64,000 nucleotides of DNA from Sulfuritalea sp. (lineage in GTDB: Bacteria > Pseudomonadota > Gammaproteobacteria > Burkholderiales > Rhodocyclaceae). Below the pieces are notes generated by a model that did not search any database, was not told the origin of the DNA, and worked only from the letters and a program-made list of their open reading frames with translations. The first letter of the stretch is position 1. Each line of letters begins with the position of its first letter. Of this stretch, positions 8,725 to 18,479 are shown in pieces. Where the stretch lies: positions 248,001 to 312,000 of the forward strand of contig JADJVS010000015.1 in NCBI GenBank assembly GCA_016710465.1. Reading direction: 5' to 3'. The translations under genes were made by a program, and so were the position numbers.

Positions 8725-9485
8725 CAAGCGACTCTTGGCGCCAGATGGCCGAGGTTCAGGCGCGGCAAGGCGGCGTAGAGGCGTTCCGGATGGGCGGAGG
8801 CATGCAGGTGCAGGCGGCCGCCGCCATGCGGCAGATGATCGGACAGCCGCCGCGCCTGGCGCGCCACGGCGTCGGCGACATCGACCAGGCGAGCGCGCCC
8901 GCCGATGACCTGGTTCAGCAGCGGCGCGAGAAAGCTGTAATGCGTGCAGCCCAGCACGATGCGATCGACGCCCTGTGCCAGCAGCGGTTCGACGCGCCGG
9001 GCGATATCGCTTGCCAGCGCGGGGTCGTCAAGCTGCAGCATTTCGACGTGGGTTGCCCACCCGGGGCAGGGCTCGACATGAACGTCGATGCCGTCGGCAT
9101 GGTCGCGGATCAATTTGTGCAGGCGCGCGCTTTTTGCCGTGCTCTCGGTGGCCAGCACGGCGATGCGGCCGCTGCGGGTTTCCTGCGCCGCCGGCTTGAT
9201 GCCGGGTTCGACGCCGACCACGGGAATGCTCGGATGCGCGGCGCGCAAGGCCTGGACGGCGGCGGCGGTGGCGGTGTTGCAGGCCACCACCAGCAGGTCG
9301 CAGCCCATGCCGGCGAGTTCGCCACCGATCGCCAGCACGCGGCGCTGGATCTGCTCGTCGCTCTTGTTGCCGTAGGGCACGTGGGCGGTGTCGGCGTAGT
9401 AGCGGAAATCGGCCTGCGGCAGGGCTTGGACCAGTGCCGCCAGGACCGAAAGGCCGCCGAGGCCCGAATCGAAGACGCCAATCAT
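8724..9485 (-). CDS. murI: Glutamate racemase
   Basis: 253 residues from ATG 9485, where the protein begins MIGVFDSGLGG as in the family; the longer open frame upstream has no homology. It supplies D-glutamate for peptidoglycan. The two catalytic cysteines are present in VACNTATA (C69) and GCTHYSF (C180), with the conserved aspartate in FDSG (D6) and the PYGNKS loop. Its stop overlaps the start of the downstream phosphoesterase gene. Confidence 0.94.
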   Translation of the reverse strand: MIGVFDSGLGGLSVLAALVQALPQADFRYYADTAHVPYGNKSDEQIQRRVLAIGGELAGMGCDLLVVACNTATAAAVQALRAAHPSIPVVGVEPGIKPAAQETRSGRIAVLATESTAKSARLHKLIRDHADGIDVHVEPCPGWATHVEMLQLDDPALASDIARRVEPLLAQGVDRIVLGCTHYSFLAPLLNQVIGGRARLVDVADAVARQARRLSDHLPHGGGRLHLHASAHPERLYAALPRLNLGHLAPRVA

Positions 9486-9544
9486 GCGGTAAAGGCGGGA
9501 ACCCGGACTGCGGACGGCGTCACGGTGGCGGTCGGCGCCAGCCG

Positions 9545-10681
9545 TCAGCGCCGGAAGGCGCGCAGGTAGTGCCCCTCGAAGAAGCGTTTGGCCCAGTGGA
9601 ACAGTCTGCTGGAAGGCAGCACCCACGAACGCTTGATGTCACGGTAGACCAGGATGCCCGAGTCCATCGTGTCCACGATACAGATCAGTTCGGTTTTGGG
9701 TTTGGCCACCGGAGCCTTGCCGGCAAGCGCCAGGAGCAGGTTTTCGGCGACGGCCTTGGCTTGCAGGTCGGCCATGTGCGCCTGCTTGGGCATCCAGTCG
9801 GGGCCGGGAAAGCTGCCGCTGTCGCCGGCAACGAAGACCCGGTCGGCGCCTTCGACGCGACAATACTCGTCGGCCTTGAAGAAGCCGCCCGGCGAGAGGG
9901 GCAGGCCGCTATCGGCCGCCCAGGCCGGGCCGGTCAGGCCGGGCATGAACAGGATCAGGTCGGCATTGATGTGGCCGCCCTCGGTGTCCACGCCTTTGTC
10001 TGAAAAGCCCAGCGGCTTGTGTCCGAGGTGGGTATCGATGCGCCGCCGTCCCATTTCGGCCAGCAGCCCGCTCACCGCCTTCGTGCCCAGGCGCTTGCCG
10101 GGTTCGGCGGCGGCGTTGAAGAAAGTCAGTTCGACCTGGTCGCGACGGCCCTGGCGCCGCAGCCAGGTGTCGATGCCGAACAGCAGTTCGAACATCGGCC
10201 CGCCGCGCATGGCGGAAGGCTCGCTGGGGTTGCCGCCGAAACCCAGCGCGATGCGGCCGCTGGTCAGTTTTTCCAGGCGCGCGCGGATGGCTTCCGCCGA
10301 GGCGACACCTTCGCAAAGGGTCAGCGCATGTTCGATGCCCGGCAGCTTCTTGATGAAGCGCGCGCCGCTGGCAATCACCAGGGCATCGTTGGCGAGCCTG
10401 CCCTGGTCGGTGACGACGGTGCGCCCGCCGTCCTCCAGCCCCGTCACCCGGCCGGCGACGAACTCGACGGCATGGTCCTTCAGAAACGTGTCGAGGGGAA
10501 GGATCATGTCCTTGCCTTGGCGCAGGCCGGTCGGAATCCAGATCAGGCTCGGCAGGTAAACGAATTCCGCCTTGGGCGCGACCAGGCTGATACGGGCATC
10601 GGGTGCGCGGCGGCGCAATTCGCGCACGGCGGTGAGGGCGCCAAAGCCGGCGCCGAGGATCAGGATTTGGGGGGAGGTCAT
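9545..10681 (-). CDS. FAD-dependent oxidoreductase of the sulfide:quinone oxidoreductase-like group
   Basis: 378 residues from ATG 10681. The N-terminal dinucleotide-binding motif ILGAGFGALTAVREL and a C-terminal FAD-binding VFVAGDSGSFPGP are clear. The layout resembles sulfide:quinone oxidoreductase or flavocytochrome c sulfide dehydrogenase: a central stretch with MFELLFGIDTWLRR and a C-terminal amphipathic, aromatic-rich tail (LPSSRLFHWAKRFFEGHYLR) that could attach to the membrane. Cysteines occur in LCEGVA, EYCRV and LICIVD, but their spacing does not prove sulfide chemistry, so an NADH dehydrogenase-like role remains possible. It lies downstream of the fumarase gene on the same strand. 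Confidence 0.7.
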   Translation of the reverse strand: MTSPQILILGAGFGALTAVRELRRRAPDARISLVAPKAEFVYLPSLIWIPTGLRQGKDMILPLDTFLKDHAVEFVAGRVTGLEDGGRTVVTDQGRLANDALVIASGARFIKKLPGIEHALTLCEGVASAEAIRARLEKLTSGRIALGFGGNPSEPSAMRGGPMFELLFGIDTWLRRQGRRDQVELTFFNAAAEPGKRLGTKAVSGLLAEMGRRRIDTHLGHKPLGFSDKGVDTEGGHINADLILFMPGLTGPAWAADSGLPLSPGGFFKADEYCRVEGADRVFVAGDSGSFPGPDWMPKQAHMADLQAKAVAENLLLALAGKAPVAKPKTELICIVDTMDSGILVYRDIKRSWVLPSSRLFHWAKRFFEGHYLRAFRR

Positions 10682-10713
10682 GGGCTGTCGGGCAATCGAT
10701 GGTTTGCGGGAGG

Positions 10714-12249
10714 TCAGGCTACCTTGACCGGAATCTTGCCGATCCTGGCCTGCCATTCCTTTGGCCCGGTGATGTGCACCGAGCTTCCCGTCGAGTCGAC
10801 GGCGACCGTCACCGGCATGTCCTTGACATCGAATTCATAGATGGCTTCCATGCCCAGATCCGCGAAACCCACGACCTTGGCAGACTGGATGGCCTTGGCC
10901 ACCAGGTAGGCGGCGCCGCCCACCGCCATCAGGTAGGCCGACTGGTTGTCCTTGATCGCCTCGATTGCCGCCGGGCCGCGCTCGGACTTGCCGATCATCG
11001 AGATCAGGCCGGTCTGCTCCAGCATCATGCGGGTGAATTTGTCCATGCGCGTGGCGGTGGTGGGGCCGGCCGGGCCCACCACTTCGTCGCGCACCGGATC
11101 GACCGGGCCGACGTAGTAGATGACGCGGTTGCTGAAGTCGACAGGCAACTTCTCGCCCCTGGCCAGCATGTCGGCGATACGCTTGTGCGCGGCATCGCGG
11201 CCGGTCAGCATCCTGCCGTTGAGCAGCAGCTTCTGGCCCGGTGTCCAGGCCGCGACCTGCGCCTTGGTCAGGCTGTTCAGATCGACGCGGGTGGCGGTCG
11301 CGGCATCGGCCTGCCAGGTCACCTTGGGCCAGTCTTCAAGGCTGGGCGGCGTTAGTTTCGCCGGGCCGGAACCGTCGAGGTGGAAGTGGCAATGGCGCGT
11401 CGCCGCGCAGTTGGGGATCAGCGCTACCGGCAGGTTGGCGGCGTGGGTCGGGTAGTCGAGCACCTTGACGTCGAGCACGGTGGTCAGGCCGCCAAGGCCC
11501 TGCGCGCCGATGCCCAGGGCATTGATCTTTTCGTGCAGTTCGAGGCGCAGCTCCTCGGCACGCGTGAGTTTGTCACCCCGGGCGCCACGGGCTTTCAGCT
11601 CATGGATGTCCACCGGCGCCATGATGGCTTCCTTGGCCAGCAGCATGGCCTTTTCCGGCGTACCGCCAACGCCGACTCCCAGGATGCCGGGCGGGCACCA
11701 GCCGGCGCCCATGGTCGGCACCGTCTTGAGGATCCACTCGACCAGGTCGTCGGAGGGGTTCAGCATGGCGAACTTGGCCTTGGCCTCCGAGCCGCCACCC
11801 TTGGCGGCGCAGATCACTTCGAGATGGTCGCCGGGGACGATCTCGTAATGCACCACGGCCGGAGTATTGTCCTTCGTGTTCCTGCGGGCACCGGCGGGGT
11901 CGGCCAGCACCGAGGCGCGCAGCGGGTTGTCGGCATTGCCGTAGGCGCGGCGCACGCCTTCGTTGACCATGTCCTGCACCGACAGCGTGGCCTCCCAGCG
12001 CAGGTTCATGCCGACCTTGAGAAACACCAGCGCGATGCCCGTGTCCTGGCAGATCGGGCGATGGCCCTCGGCCGACATGCGGCTGTTGGTGAGGATCTGC
12101 GCGATGGCATCCTTCGCCGCCGGCGACTCCTCGCGCTCGTAAGCCTCGCCCAGCGCCGTGATGTAGTCGAGCGGATGGTAGTAGCTGATGAACTGGAAGG
12201 CATCGGCGATGGACTGGATGAAATCTTCCTGGCGAATCGGGGCGGACAT
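10714..12249 (-). CDS. fumA: Class I fumarate hydratase ([4Fe-4S], FumA/FumB type)
   Basis: 511 residues, the usual length for the fused class I enzyme, catalysing fumarate/malate interconversion in the TCA cycle. The three cluster cysteines sit in ICQDTG, GWCPPGILG and IPNCAATRH. The C-terminal beta domain carries YYVGPVDP and the conserved GPTTATRMD. The start ATG is preceded by a GGAG-type ribosome site. The UPF0114 gene lies 15 bp upstream on the same strand, so the two are probably cotranscribed. Confidence 0.93.
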   Translation of the reverse strand: MSAPIRQEDFIQSIADAFQFISYYHPLDYITALGEAYEREESPAAKDAIAQILTNSRMSAEGHRPICQDTGIALVFLKVGMNLRWEATLSVQDMVNEGVRRAYGNADNPLRASVLADPAGARRNTKDNTPAVVHYEIVPGDHLEVICAAKGGGSEAKAKFAMLNPSDDLVEWILKTVPTMGAGWCPPGILGVGVGGTPEKAMLLAKEAIMAPVDIHELKARGARGDKLTRAEELRLELHEKINALGIGAQGLGGLTTVLDVKVLDYPTHAANLPVALIPNCAATRHCHFHLDGSGPAKLTPPSLEDWPKVTWQADAATATRVDLNSLTKAQVAAWTPGQKLLLNGRMLTGRDAAHKRIADMLARGEKLPVDFSNRVIYYVGPVDPVRDEVVGPAGPTTATRMDKFTRMMLEQTGLISMIGKSERGPAAIEAIKDNQSAYLMAVGGAAYLVAKAIQSAKVVGFADLGMEAIYEFDVKDMPVTVAVDSTGSSVHITGPKEWQARIGKIPVKVA

Positions 12250-12264
12250 GGGGACTCCTCCGGT

Positions 12265-12792
12265 CTAGTGTTTGGCGTTGCTGCTGATCAGCAGGGTCTG
12301 CATCATCACCTTGTCGGTCCAGGCGATGGCCAGGGCGGAGATCAGGAAGGAGGCGTGGATCGCGATCTGCGAGATGATGACGCGGTCCTCGACCAGCGGG
12401 GCGTTGATGAAGGTGCGCAGCAGGTGGATCGAGGAGATGCTGATCAGGGCCACGGCGAGCTTGACCTTGAGCACGCCGGCATTGACGTGGGAGAGCCACT
12501 CCGGCTGGTCGGGATTGCCTTCGAGGTCGAGCTTGGAAACGAAGGTTTCGTAGCCGCCGATGATCACCATCACCAGCAGGTTGGCGATCATCACCACGTC
12601 TATCAGGCCCAGCACGATCAGCATGACTTCGTTTTCGCTGAGGCTGCCGGCCTTGGTCACCAGGTGGGCCAGTTCGTGCATGAACTGGTACACATACACG
12701 CCCTGGGCCACGATCAGGCCGAGATACAGCGGCGCCTGCAGCCAGCGGCTCCAGAAGATGAAGGCTTCCATCGGTTTGGTGATCGGGGTCAT
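12265..12792 (-). CDS. UPF0114 family inner-membrane protein (YqhA-like)
   Basis: 175 residues from ATG 12792, beginning MTPITKPMEAFIFWSRWLQAP as relatives do. Four hydrophobic segments are visible (about 12-35, 55-78, 105-125, 135-155), including the conserved VMIANLLVMVIIGGYETFVS. The family is widespread in proteobacteria and its function is unknown. It is the first gene of the leftward transcript that continues into fumarase. Confidence 0.85.
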   Translation of the reverse strand: MTPITKPMEAFIFWSRWLQAPLYLGLIVAQGVYVYQFMHELAHLVTKAGSLSENEVMLIVLGLIDVVMIANLLVMVIIGGYETFVSKLDLEGNPDQPEWLSHVNAGVLKVKLAVALISISSIHLLRTFINAPLVEDRVIISQIAIHASFLISALAIAWTDKVMMQTLLISSNAKH

Positions 12793-12845
12793 GGCGGGAG
12801 GCTGTCGTTGGCGGGGCCGCAATCTTACCGCAGGCGGCGGCGCCA

Positions 12846-12872
12846 AGGTCTTGCGTAAGACCTATGTAAGAC
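12846..12872. promoter_or_regulatory. Palindrome plus direct repeats in the divergent acs/UPF0114 spacer
   Basis: A perfect seven-base-pair palindrome AGGTCTT-GCGT-AAGACCT (12846-12863) overlaps a GTAAGAC direct repeat (12855-12861 and 12866-12872, 11 bp apart). It sits about 55 bp upstream of the UPF0114 start and 190 bp upstream of acs, in a spacer without genes (12793-13060). This is a plausible operator for acetate or TCA control; no regulator can be assigned. Confidence 0.35.
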
Positions 12873-13060
12873 TCTTTCGCTTTAATCCGCAAGCACTTAA
12901 AATCACCGTTCGCCGCGGCTGAACACCGGCGGGTCGGCAAATACGCAGGAGCATCCTTCGGCAGTACCCAAAAACCAGGGCCCGGCAGTGGCGCTTCCGG
13001 ACCCGAGGCTCGAATTTTGTTCCGGACCGTGTCCGGTAATCAGTGAGAGGAGAGGTTTCA

Positions 13061-15043
13061 ATGTCCGCAATCGAATCAGTTTCCACGGAAAGCCGAGTTT
13101 TTCCCCCGTCCGACGCGGTGGTCAAAAAGGCCACGATCTCCGGCATGGCCGCCTACGAGGCGCTGTGCAAGGAAGCCGACCAGGACTACGCCGGCTACTG
13201 GGCCCGCCTGGCCCGCGAGCACGTGACCTGGAAACAGCCCTTCACCCAGTCACTGGACGAATCCAACGCCCCGTTCTACAAGTGGTTTGCCGACGGCAAG
13301 CTGAACGTTTCCTACAACTGCCTCGATCGCAACGTCGAAGCCGGCCTCGGCGACAAGGTCGCGATCATTTTCGAGGCCGACGGCGGCCAGGCCACCAAGG
13401 TGACCTACAAGGAACTGCTGACCCGGGTCGCAACCTTCGCCAACGCGCTCAAGGCGCAGGGCATCAAGAAGGGCGACCGCGTCCTGATCTACATGCCGAT
13501 GTCGGTCGATGGCGTGGTCGCCATGCAGGCCTGTGCCCGCATCGGCGCCATCCATTCCGTGGTGTTCGGCGGTTTCTCCGCCAAGTCGGTGCAGGAGCGT
13601 ATCCAGGATGCCGGTGCCGTGGCCGTCATCACCTCCGACGAGCAGTGTCGTGGCGGCAAGAACATTCCGCTGAAGCCGGCCGTCGACGAGGGCATCGCCA
13701 TGGGCGGCTGCGAGTCGATCCACAGCGTGATCGTCGCCAAGCGTACCGGTGGCGCCTGCAACATGGTGGCCGGCCGCGACAAGTGGTGGGATGACGTCTG
13801 CGCCGGCCAGTCCGACGTCTGCGAACCGGAGTGGGTCGATGCCGAGCATCCGCTGTTCCTGCTCTATACCTCGGGTTCCACCGGCAAGCCGAAGGGCGTC
13901 CAGCACAGCTCGGGCGGCTACCTGCTGCATGCCATCCTGACCATGAAGTGGACCTTCGACATCAAGCCGGACGACATCTTCTGGTGCACCGCCGACATCG
14001 GCTGGGTCACGGGCCACACCTACATCACCTACGGCCCCCTGGCCTGCGGCGCCACCGAGATCGTCTTCGAGGGCGTGCCCACCTACCCGGACGCCGGCCG
14101 TTTCTGGAAGACGATCCAGACGCACAAGGTCAATATCTTCTACACCGCGCCGACGGCGATCCGCTCGCTGATCAAGGCCGGCGAAACCACGCCGACCACC
14201 CACCCGAAGAACTACGACCTGTCCTCGCTGCGCATTCTCGGTTCGGTCGGCGAGCCGATCAATCCGGAAGCCTGGATGTGGTACTACGACAATGTCGGCG
14301 GCAGCCGCTGCCCGATCGTCGATACCTTCTGGCAGACCGAGACCGGCGGCCACATGATCACCCCGCTGCCCGGCGTCACGCCGCTCGTCCCCGGCTCCTG
14401 CACGCTCCCCTTCCCCGGCATCCAGGCCGCCATCGTCGATGAGACGGGCGCTGATGTGCCCTGGGGCAACGGTGGCTTCCTCGTGGTCAAGAAGCCCTGG
14501 CCCTCGATGATCCGCAATATCTGGGGCGACCCGGAGCGCTTCAAGAAGTCCTACTACCCGGCCGATTTCAGCGGCAAGCTGTATCTGGCTGGCGATGGCG
14601 CGGTGCGCGATGCCAAGACCGGCAACTTCACCATCATGGGCCGCATCGATGACGTGCTGAACGTCTCCGGCCACCGCATGGGCACCATGGAAATCGAATC
14701 GGCGCTTGTCTCCAACCCGCTGGTGGCGGAAGCTGCCGTGGTCGGACGTCCGGACGACCTGACCGGCGAGGCGATCTGCGCCTTCGTCGTACTCAAGCAA
14801 GCACGGCCCAGCGCCGAAGAGGCGAAGAAGATCGCCGCCGAACTTCGCAACTGGGTCGGCAAGGAGATCGGACCGATCGCCAAGCCCAAGGACATCCGCT
14901 TCGGCGAGAACCTGCCCAAGACGCGCTCCGGCAAGATCATGCGCCGCCTGCTGCGTTCGCTGGCGAAGAACGAGGAGATCACCCAGGACGTGTCCACGCT
15001 CGAAAACCCGCAGATCCTCGATCAGCTCAAGCAGAACGCCTGA
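13061..15043 (+). CDS. acs: Acetyl-coenzyme A synthetase (AMP-forming)
   Basis: 660 residues from ATG 13061, preceded by a strong GAGAGGAGAGG ribosome site; the GTG at 13043 lies upstream of that site and is rejected. It activates acetate to acetyl-CoA through acetyl-AMP. Visible are the AMP-binding P-loop YTSGSTGKPKG (about residue 268), DTFWQTETGG, the hinge segment GRIDDVLNVSGHR, and near the C-terminus PKTRSGKIMRR, whose second lysine is the known acetylation switch of Acs enzymes. A strong terminator follows, and the signalling operon begins about 110 bp downstream, which suggests those genes control or respond to acetate use. Confidence 0.96.
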   Translation: MSAIESVSTESRVFPPSDAVVKKATISGMAAYEALCKEADQDYAGYWARLAREHVTWKQPFTQSLDESNAPFYKWFADGKLNVSYNCLDRNVEAGLGDKVAIIFEADGGQATKVTYKELLTRVATFANALKAQGIKKGDRVLIYMPMSVDGVVAMQACARIGAIHSVVFGGFSAKSVQERIQDAGAVAVITSDEQCRGGKNIPLKPAVDEGIAMGGCESIHSVIVAKRTGGACNMVAGRDKWWDDVCAGQSDVCEPEWVDAEHPLFLLYTSGSTGKPKGVQHSSGGYLLHAILTMKWTFDIKPDDIFWCTADIGWVTGHTYITYGPLACGATEIVFEGVPTYPDAGRFWKTIQTHKVNIFYTAPTAIRSLIKAGETTPTTHPKNYDLSSLRILGSVGEPINPEAWMWYYDNVGGSRCPIVDTFWQTETGGHMITPLPGVTPLVPGSCTLPFPGIQAAIVDETGADVPWGNGGFLVVKKPWPSMIRNIWGDPERFKKSYYPADFSGKLYLAGDGAVRDAKTGNFTIMGRIDDVLNVSGHRMGTMEIESALVSNPLVAEAAVVGRPDDLTGEAICAFVVLKQARPSAEEAKKIAAELRNWVGKEIGPIAKPKDIRFGENLPKTRSGKIMRRLLRSLAKNEEITQDVSTLENPQILDQLKQNA

Positions 15044-15061
15044 TCGCTGAAACGGCCCTCG

Positions 15062-15094
15062 AAAACGCCGGTCTTTGGACCGGCGTTTTTTTTT
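15062..15094 (+). terminator. Rho-independent terminator of acs
   Basis: A 12-bp inverted repeat (arms at 15062-15073 and 15078-15089, loop TTTG) is followed by an uninterrupted T run to 15094. It separates acs from the following operon. Confidence 0.92.
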
Positions 15095-15151
15095 GCCACG
15101 AGCCGGGATGCCTTCGGTACCATGCGATGAAGACATGGGGGAGATGACACG

Positions 15152-15352
15152 ATGATCCGTACCCGCCTGACCTCGCAGCGCCTGGCTTTCCTGTTCCTGC
15201 TCGGCTGCATCTTCTTCAACTACCCCTTGCTGTCCATCTTCAACAAGAGCGGCAGCTTCCTCGGCATGCCGCCGCTCTTTGCCTGGCTGATGGGTTCCTG
15301 GGTGGTGTTGATCGCGCTGATGGCCTTCGTTGTCGAGAGGACGCGCGACTGA
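15152..15352 (+). CDS. Small two-TM membrane protein preceding the symporter kinase
   Basis: 66 residues with two hydrophobic helices (about 11-30 and 41-61) and a basic N-terminus. Its TGA overlaps the ATG of the symporter-kinase gene by one base (TGATG), so translation is coupled. Small DUF-type two-TM proteins commonly precede sodium:solute symporters, and a subunit or assembly role for the downstream symporter domain is inferred. No enzymatic motif is seen. Confidence 0.75.
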   Translation: MIRTRLTSQRLAFLFLLGCIFFNYPLLSIFNKSGSFLGMPPLFAWLMGSWVVLIALMAFVVERTRD

Positions 15353-18114
15353 TGCTCCAGGGCTGGGTCATCGTCCTCGCCTCCTTCCTTTACCTGGGGG
15401 TGCTGTTCGCCATTGCGTGGTATGCCGACCACCGTTCGGACCACGGCCGCTCGCTGATTGCCAGCCCGCTGGTGTATGCGCTGTCGCTGGGCGTGTACTG
15501 CACCACCTGGACCTTCTACGGCAGCGTCGGCCGCGCCGCCGCGAACGGCATCGGCTTCCTGCCGATCTACCTCGGGCCGACCCTGCTGTTCGCGCTCGGC
15601 GGCTTCATCCTGTATCGCATGATCCGCATCGCCAAGGCCAATCGCATCACCTCGATCGCCGACTTCGTCGCCTCGCGCTATGGCAAGAGCCAGTTGCTCG
15701 GCGGCCTGGTCACGGTGATCGCGGTGGTCGGGGTGATTCCCTATATCGCCCTGCAATTGAAGGCCGTGTCGAACAGCTTCACCATCCTCGGCAATTACCC
15801 CGAGATCGTGATGCCGGCTGCGGTCGGCGCCGTGCCGCTGTTCCAGGACAGCGCGCTGTACGTGGCGATGATCCTCGCCGCCTTCACCATCCTGTTCGGC
15901 ACCCGCCACCTCGATGCCACCGAGCGTCATGAAGGCATGGTGGCGGCGATCGCCGTCGAGTCGGTGGTCAAGCTGGTGGCCTTTCTGGCCGTCGGTGCCT
16001 TCGTCGTCTGGGGCATGCACGACGGCGTGGGCGACATCTTCGCGCGGGCGGCGGCGGTGCCCGAGGTGGCGACCCGGCTGGATCGCGCCGACGCGCCGGC
16101 AGCCTACGGCAGTTGGGGCACGCTGATCTTCCTTTCGCTGTTCGCCTCGCTGCTGCTGCCGCGCCAGTTCCAGATCGCGGTCGTGGAAAACGTCGACGCC
16201 ACCCACCTCAACCGCGCGGTCTGGCTGTTTCCGCTGTACCTGTTCCTGATCAACCTGTTCGTGCTGCCGGTGGCGCTGGCCGGGCTGATGCACTTCCCGC
16301 CCGGCACGGTGGATGCCGATACCTTCGTGCTGACCCTGCCGATGGCCCACCAGCAGGAGACGCTGGCCCTGTTCGTGTTCATCGGCGGCCTCTCGGCGGC
16401 CACCGGCATGGTCATCGTCGAGACCATTGCCTTGTCCACCATGGTCTGCAACGACCTCGTCATGCCACTGCTGCTGCGCATGCCCTGGCTCGGCCTGGCG
16501 GCCAAGGCCGACCTCTCCGGATTGCTGCTGGAGATACGGCGCTGGGCCATCGCCATCATCCTCGGCCTGGGTTACCTGTACTTCCGCGTCGCCGGCGAAG
16601 CCTACGCGCTGGTGTCGATCGGCCTGATCTCGTTTGCCGCCGTGGCCCAGTTCGCTCCCGTGGTGCTGGGCGGCATCTTCTGGAAGGGCGGCACCCGCGA
16701 CGGCGCCGTGGCGGGGCTTGCCGCCGGCTTCGTGCTCTGGGCCTACACGCTGCTGCTGCCGTCCTTCGCCAAGTCGGGCTGGCTGCCCGAGGGCTTTATC
16801 GCCCACGGCCTTTTCGGCATCGAGCTGCTGCGCCCGCAGCAGTTGTTCGGGTTGGGCGGCCTCGATGAAATCACCCATTGCCTGGTCTGGAGCCTGCTCG
16901 CCAACCTTGGCGGCTACATCGGGATTTCCCTGCTGCGCGTGCCCAACGCCCGCGAGGCGCGCCAGGCCACGCTCTTTGTCGGCGGCGCCGATGTCGCCGG
17001 CCATTCGATGTGGGGCGGCAGCGCCGGCGTCGGCGACCTGCTGCCGCTGGCCGCGCGCTTCCTCGGCCGCGAGCGCGCCGAGGAAGCGTTCCAGCGCCAT
17101 GCGCGCAGCCGTGGCTTGCGCGCGATCGACGAGCTGCCGGCCGATGCGCGCCTGGTGAACTTCGCCGAGAACCAGCTCGCCGGCGCCATCGGTTCGGCCT
17201 CGGCGCGCGTCATGGTGGCCTCGGTGGTCAAGGAAGAGCCGCTGGGCATCGACGAGGTGATGAACATCCTCGACGAAGCCTCGCAGGTGCGCGCCTATTC
17301 GCGCGAGCTCGAAGAAAAATCCCAGGAGCTCACCCGCGCCACCGCCGAACTGCGCGACGCCAACGAACGCCTGCGCGAACTCGACCGCATGAAGGACGAC
17401 TTCATCTCCACGGTGACCCACGAGCTGCGCACCCCGCTGACCTCGATCCGCGCGTTCTCCGAGATGCTGCACGAAGACCCGAAAACCGACCTCGAACAGC
17501 GCACCAAGTTCCTCGGCATCATCGTCAGTGAAACCGTGCGCCTGTCGCGCCTGATCAACCAGATCCTCGACCTCGCCAAGCTCGAATCCGGTCGCGCCGA
17601 ATGGACGGTGACCGCGATCGACGTCGACGAAGTGATTCACGAGGCGGCGGATTCGCTGACCGCGCTGTTCGCCGAAAAGCGCGTCACGCTGGATCTGTCC
17701 GGCCTGGACAAGGGCCTCACGGTGATGGCCGACCGCGATCGCCTGATGCAGGTGATGGTGAACCTGCTGTCCAACGCGCTGAAGTTCGTCCCGGCCGACA
17801 GCGGCATGGTAAGAGTCGGCGCCGAAGGGACGGCGAGCGAGGTTCGCGTCAGCGTCGGCGACAACGGGCCGGGCATCCACGCCGATGACCATGAGGTGAT
17901 TTTCGACAAATTCCGCCAGGGCTCGGGTGGCACCGACGTGCTCACCGACAAGCCCCAGGGCACGGGCCTGGGGTTGCCAATCAGTCGCCAGATCATCGAA
18001 TACTTCAATGGCCGGCTGTGGGTGGAAAGCGCGCCCGGCGCCGGCGCGCGTTTCCTGTTTACCCTGCCGCGTCAGGCGGGTGATAATGACAAAAAAACCG
18101 GGGGAGGGACCTAG
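15352..18114 (+). CDS. Sodium:solute symporter-domain sensor histidine kinase (CbrA/CrbS-like)
   Basis: 920 residues. About residues 1-520 form a multi-pass SLC5/SSS symporter domain (YCTTWTFYGSVGRAA, SIADFVASRYGKS). A linker around 590-640 with FAENQLAGAIGSASARVM resembles the STAC domain described in such proteins. Then come a coiled coil and a complete kinase: H-box THELRTPLTS near 688, N-box NLLSNALKF near 803, and GTGLGLPIS near 873. Relatives include CbrA and CrbS; CrbS controls acs in Vibrio and Pseudomonas, and the position directly behind acs fits that role. Its stop overlaps the GTG start of the response regulator gene by one base. Confidence 0.9.
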   Translation: MLQGWVIVLASFLYLGVLFAIAWYADHRSDHGRSLIASPLVYALSLGVYCTTWTFYGSVGRAAANGIGFLPIYLGPTLLFALGGFILYRMIRIAKANRITSIADFVASRYGKSQLLGGLVTVIAVVGVIPYIALQLKAVSNSFTILGNYPEIVMPAAVGAVPLFQDSALYVAMILAAFTILFGTRHLDATERHEGMVAAIAVESVVKLVAFLAVGAFVVWGMHDGVGDIFARAAAVPEVATRLDRADAPAAYGSWGTLIFLSLFASLLLPRQFQIAVVENVDATHLNRAVWLFPLYLFLINLFVLPVALAGLMHFPPGTVDADTFVLTLPMAHQQETLALFVFIGGLSAATGMVIVETIALSTMVCNDLVMPLLLRMPWLGLAAKADLSGLLLEIRRWAIAIILGLGYLYFRVAGEAYALVSIGLISFAAVAQFAPVVLGGIFWKGGTRDGAVAGLAAGFVLWAYTLLLPSFAKSGWLPEGFIAHGLFGIELLRPQQLFGLGGLDEITHCLVWSLLANLGGYIGISLLRVPNAREARQATLFVGGADVAGHSMWGGSAGVGDLLPLAARFLGRERAEEAFQRHARSRGLRAIDELPADARLVNFAENQLAGAIGSASARVMVASVVKEEPLGIDEVMNILDEASQVRAYSRELEEKSQELTRATAELRDANERLRELDRMKDDFISTVTHELRTPLTSIRAFSEMLHEDPKTDLEQRTKFLGIIVSETVRLSRLINQILDLAKLESGRAEWTVTAIDVDEVIHEAADSLTALFAEKRVTLDLSGLDKGLTVMADRDRLMQVMVNLLSNALKFVPADSGMVRVGAEGTASEVRVSVGDNGPGIHADDHEVIFDKFRQGSGGTDVLTDKPQGTGLGLPISRQIIEYFNGRLWVESAPGAGARFLFTLPRQAGDNDKKTGGGT

Positions 18115-18479
18115 TGGCGAATCGCATACTGATTGTCGACGATGAACCGAACATCGTCATTTCGCTGGAATACCTGCTGAAGAAGGAAGGCTTCGAGGTC
18201 AAGGTCGCCACCGACGGCGAGGCAGCCTTGAGCCAGGCCGCCGATTTCCGTCCCGACCTGGTGCTGCTGGATGTCATGATGCCGAAGAAGTCCGGCTTCG
18301 AGGTCTGCGAGTCCTTGCGCGCCGATGCCACGCTGGCCGACCTGAAGATCATCATGCTCACCGCCAAGGGCCGCGAAACCGAAGTCACCAAGGGTCTGGC
18401 GCTGGGCGCCAACGCCTACATCACCAAGCCCTTCTCGACCAAGGATCTCGTCGCCCGGATCAAGACGCTGCTGGCATGA
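18114..18479 (+). CDS. Single-domain response regulator (CheY-like)
   Basis: 121 residues from GTG, all receiver domain: acidic pocket VDDE, phospho-acceptor D53 in LLDVMMP, a threonine in MLTAKG, and the lysine in ITKPFS. There is no DNA-binding output, unlike CrbR or CbrB, so any transcriptional effect must pass through a partner protein. It is the likely target of the preceding kinase. Its stop overlaps the next start as ATGA, coupling it to the exonuclease protein. Confidence 0.93.
   Translation: MANRILIVDDEPNIVISLEYLLKKEGFEVKVATDGEAALSQAADFRPDLVLLDVMMPKKSGFEVCESLRADATLADLKIIMLTAKGRETEVTKGLALGANAYITKPFSTKDLVARIKTLLA

Noticed and set aside
15220..17892. 890-residue minus-strand open frame opposite the symporter kinase
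   Set aside because: Shadow of a long high-GC gene with clear plus-strand domains.
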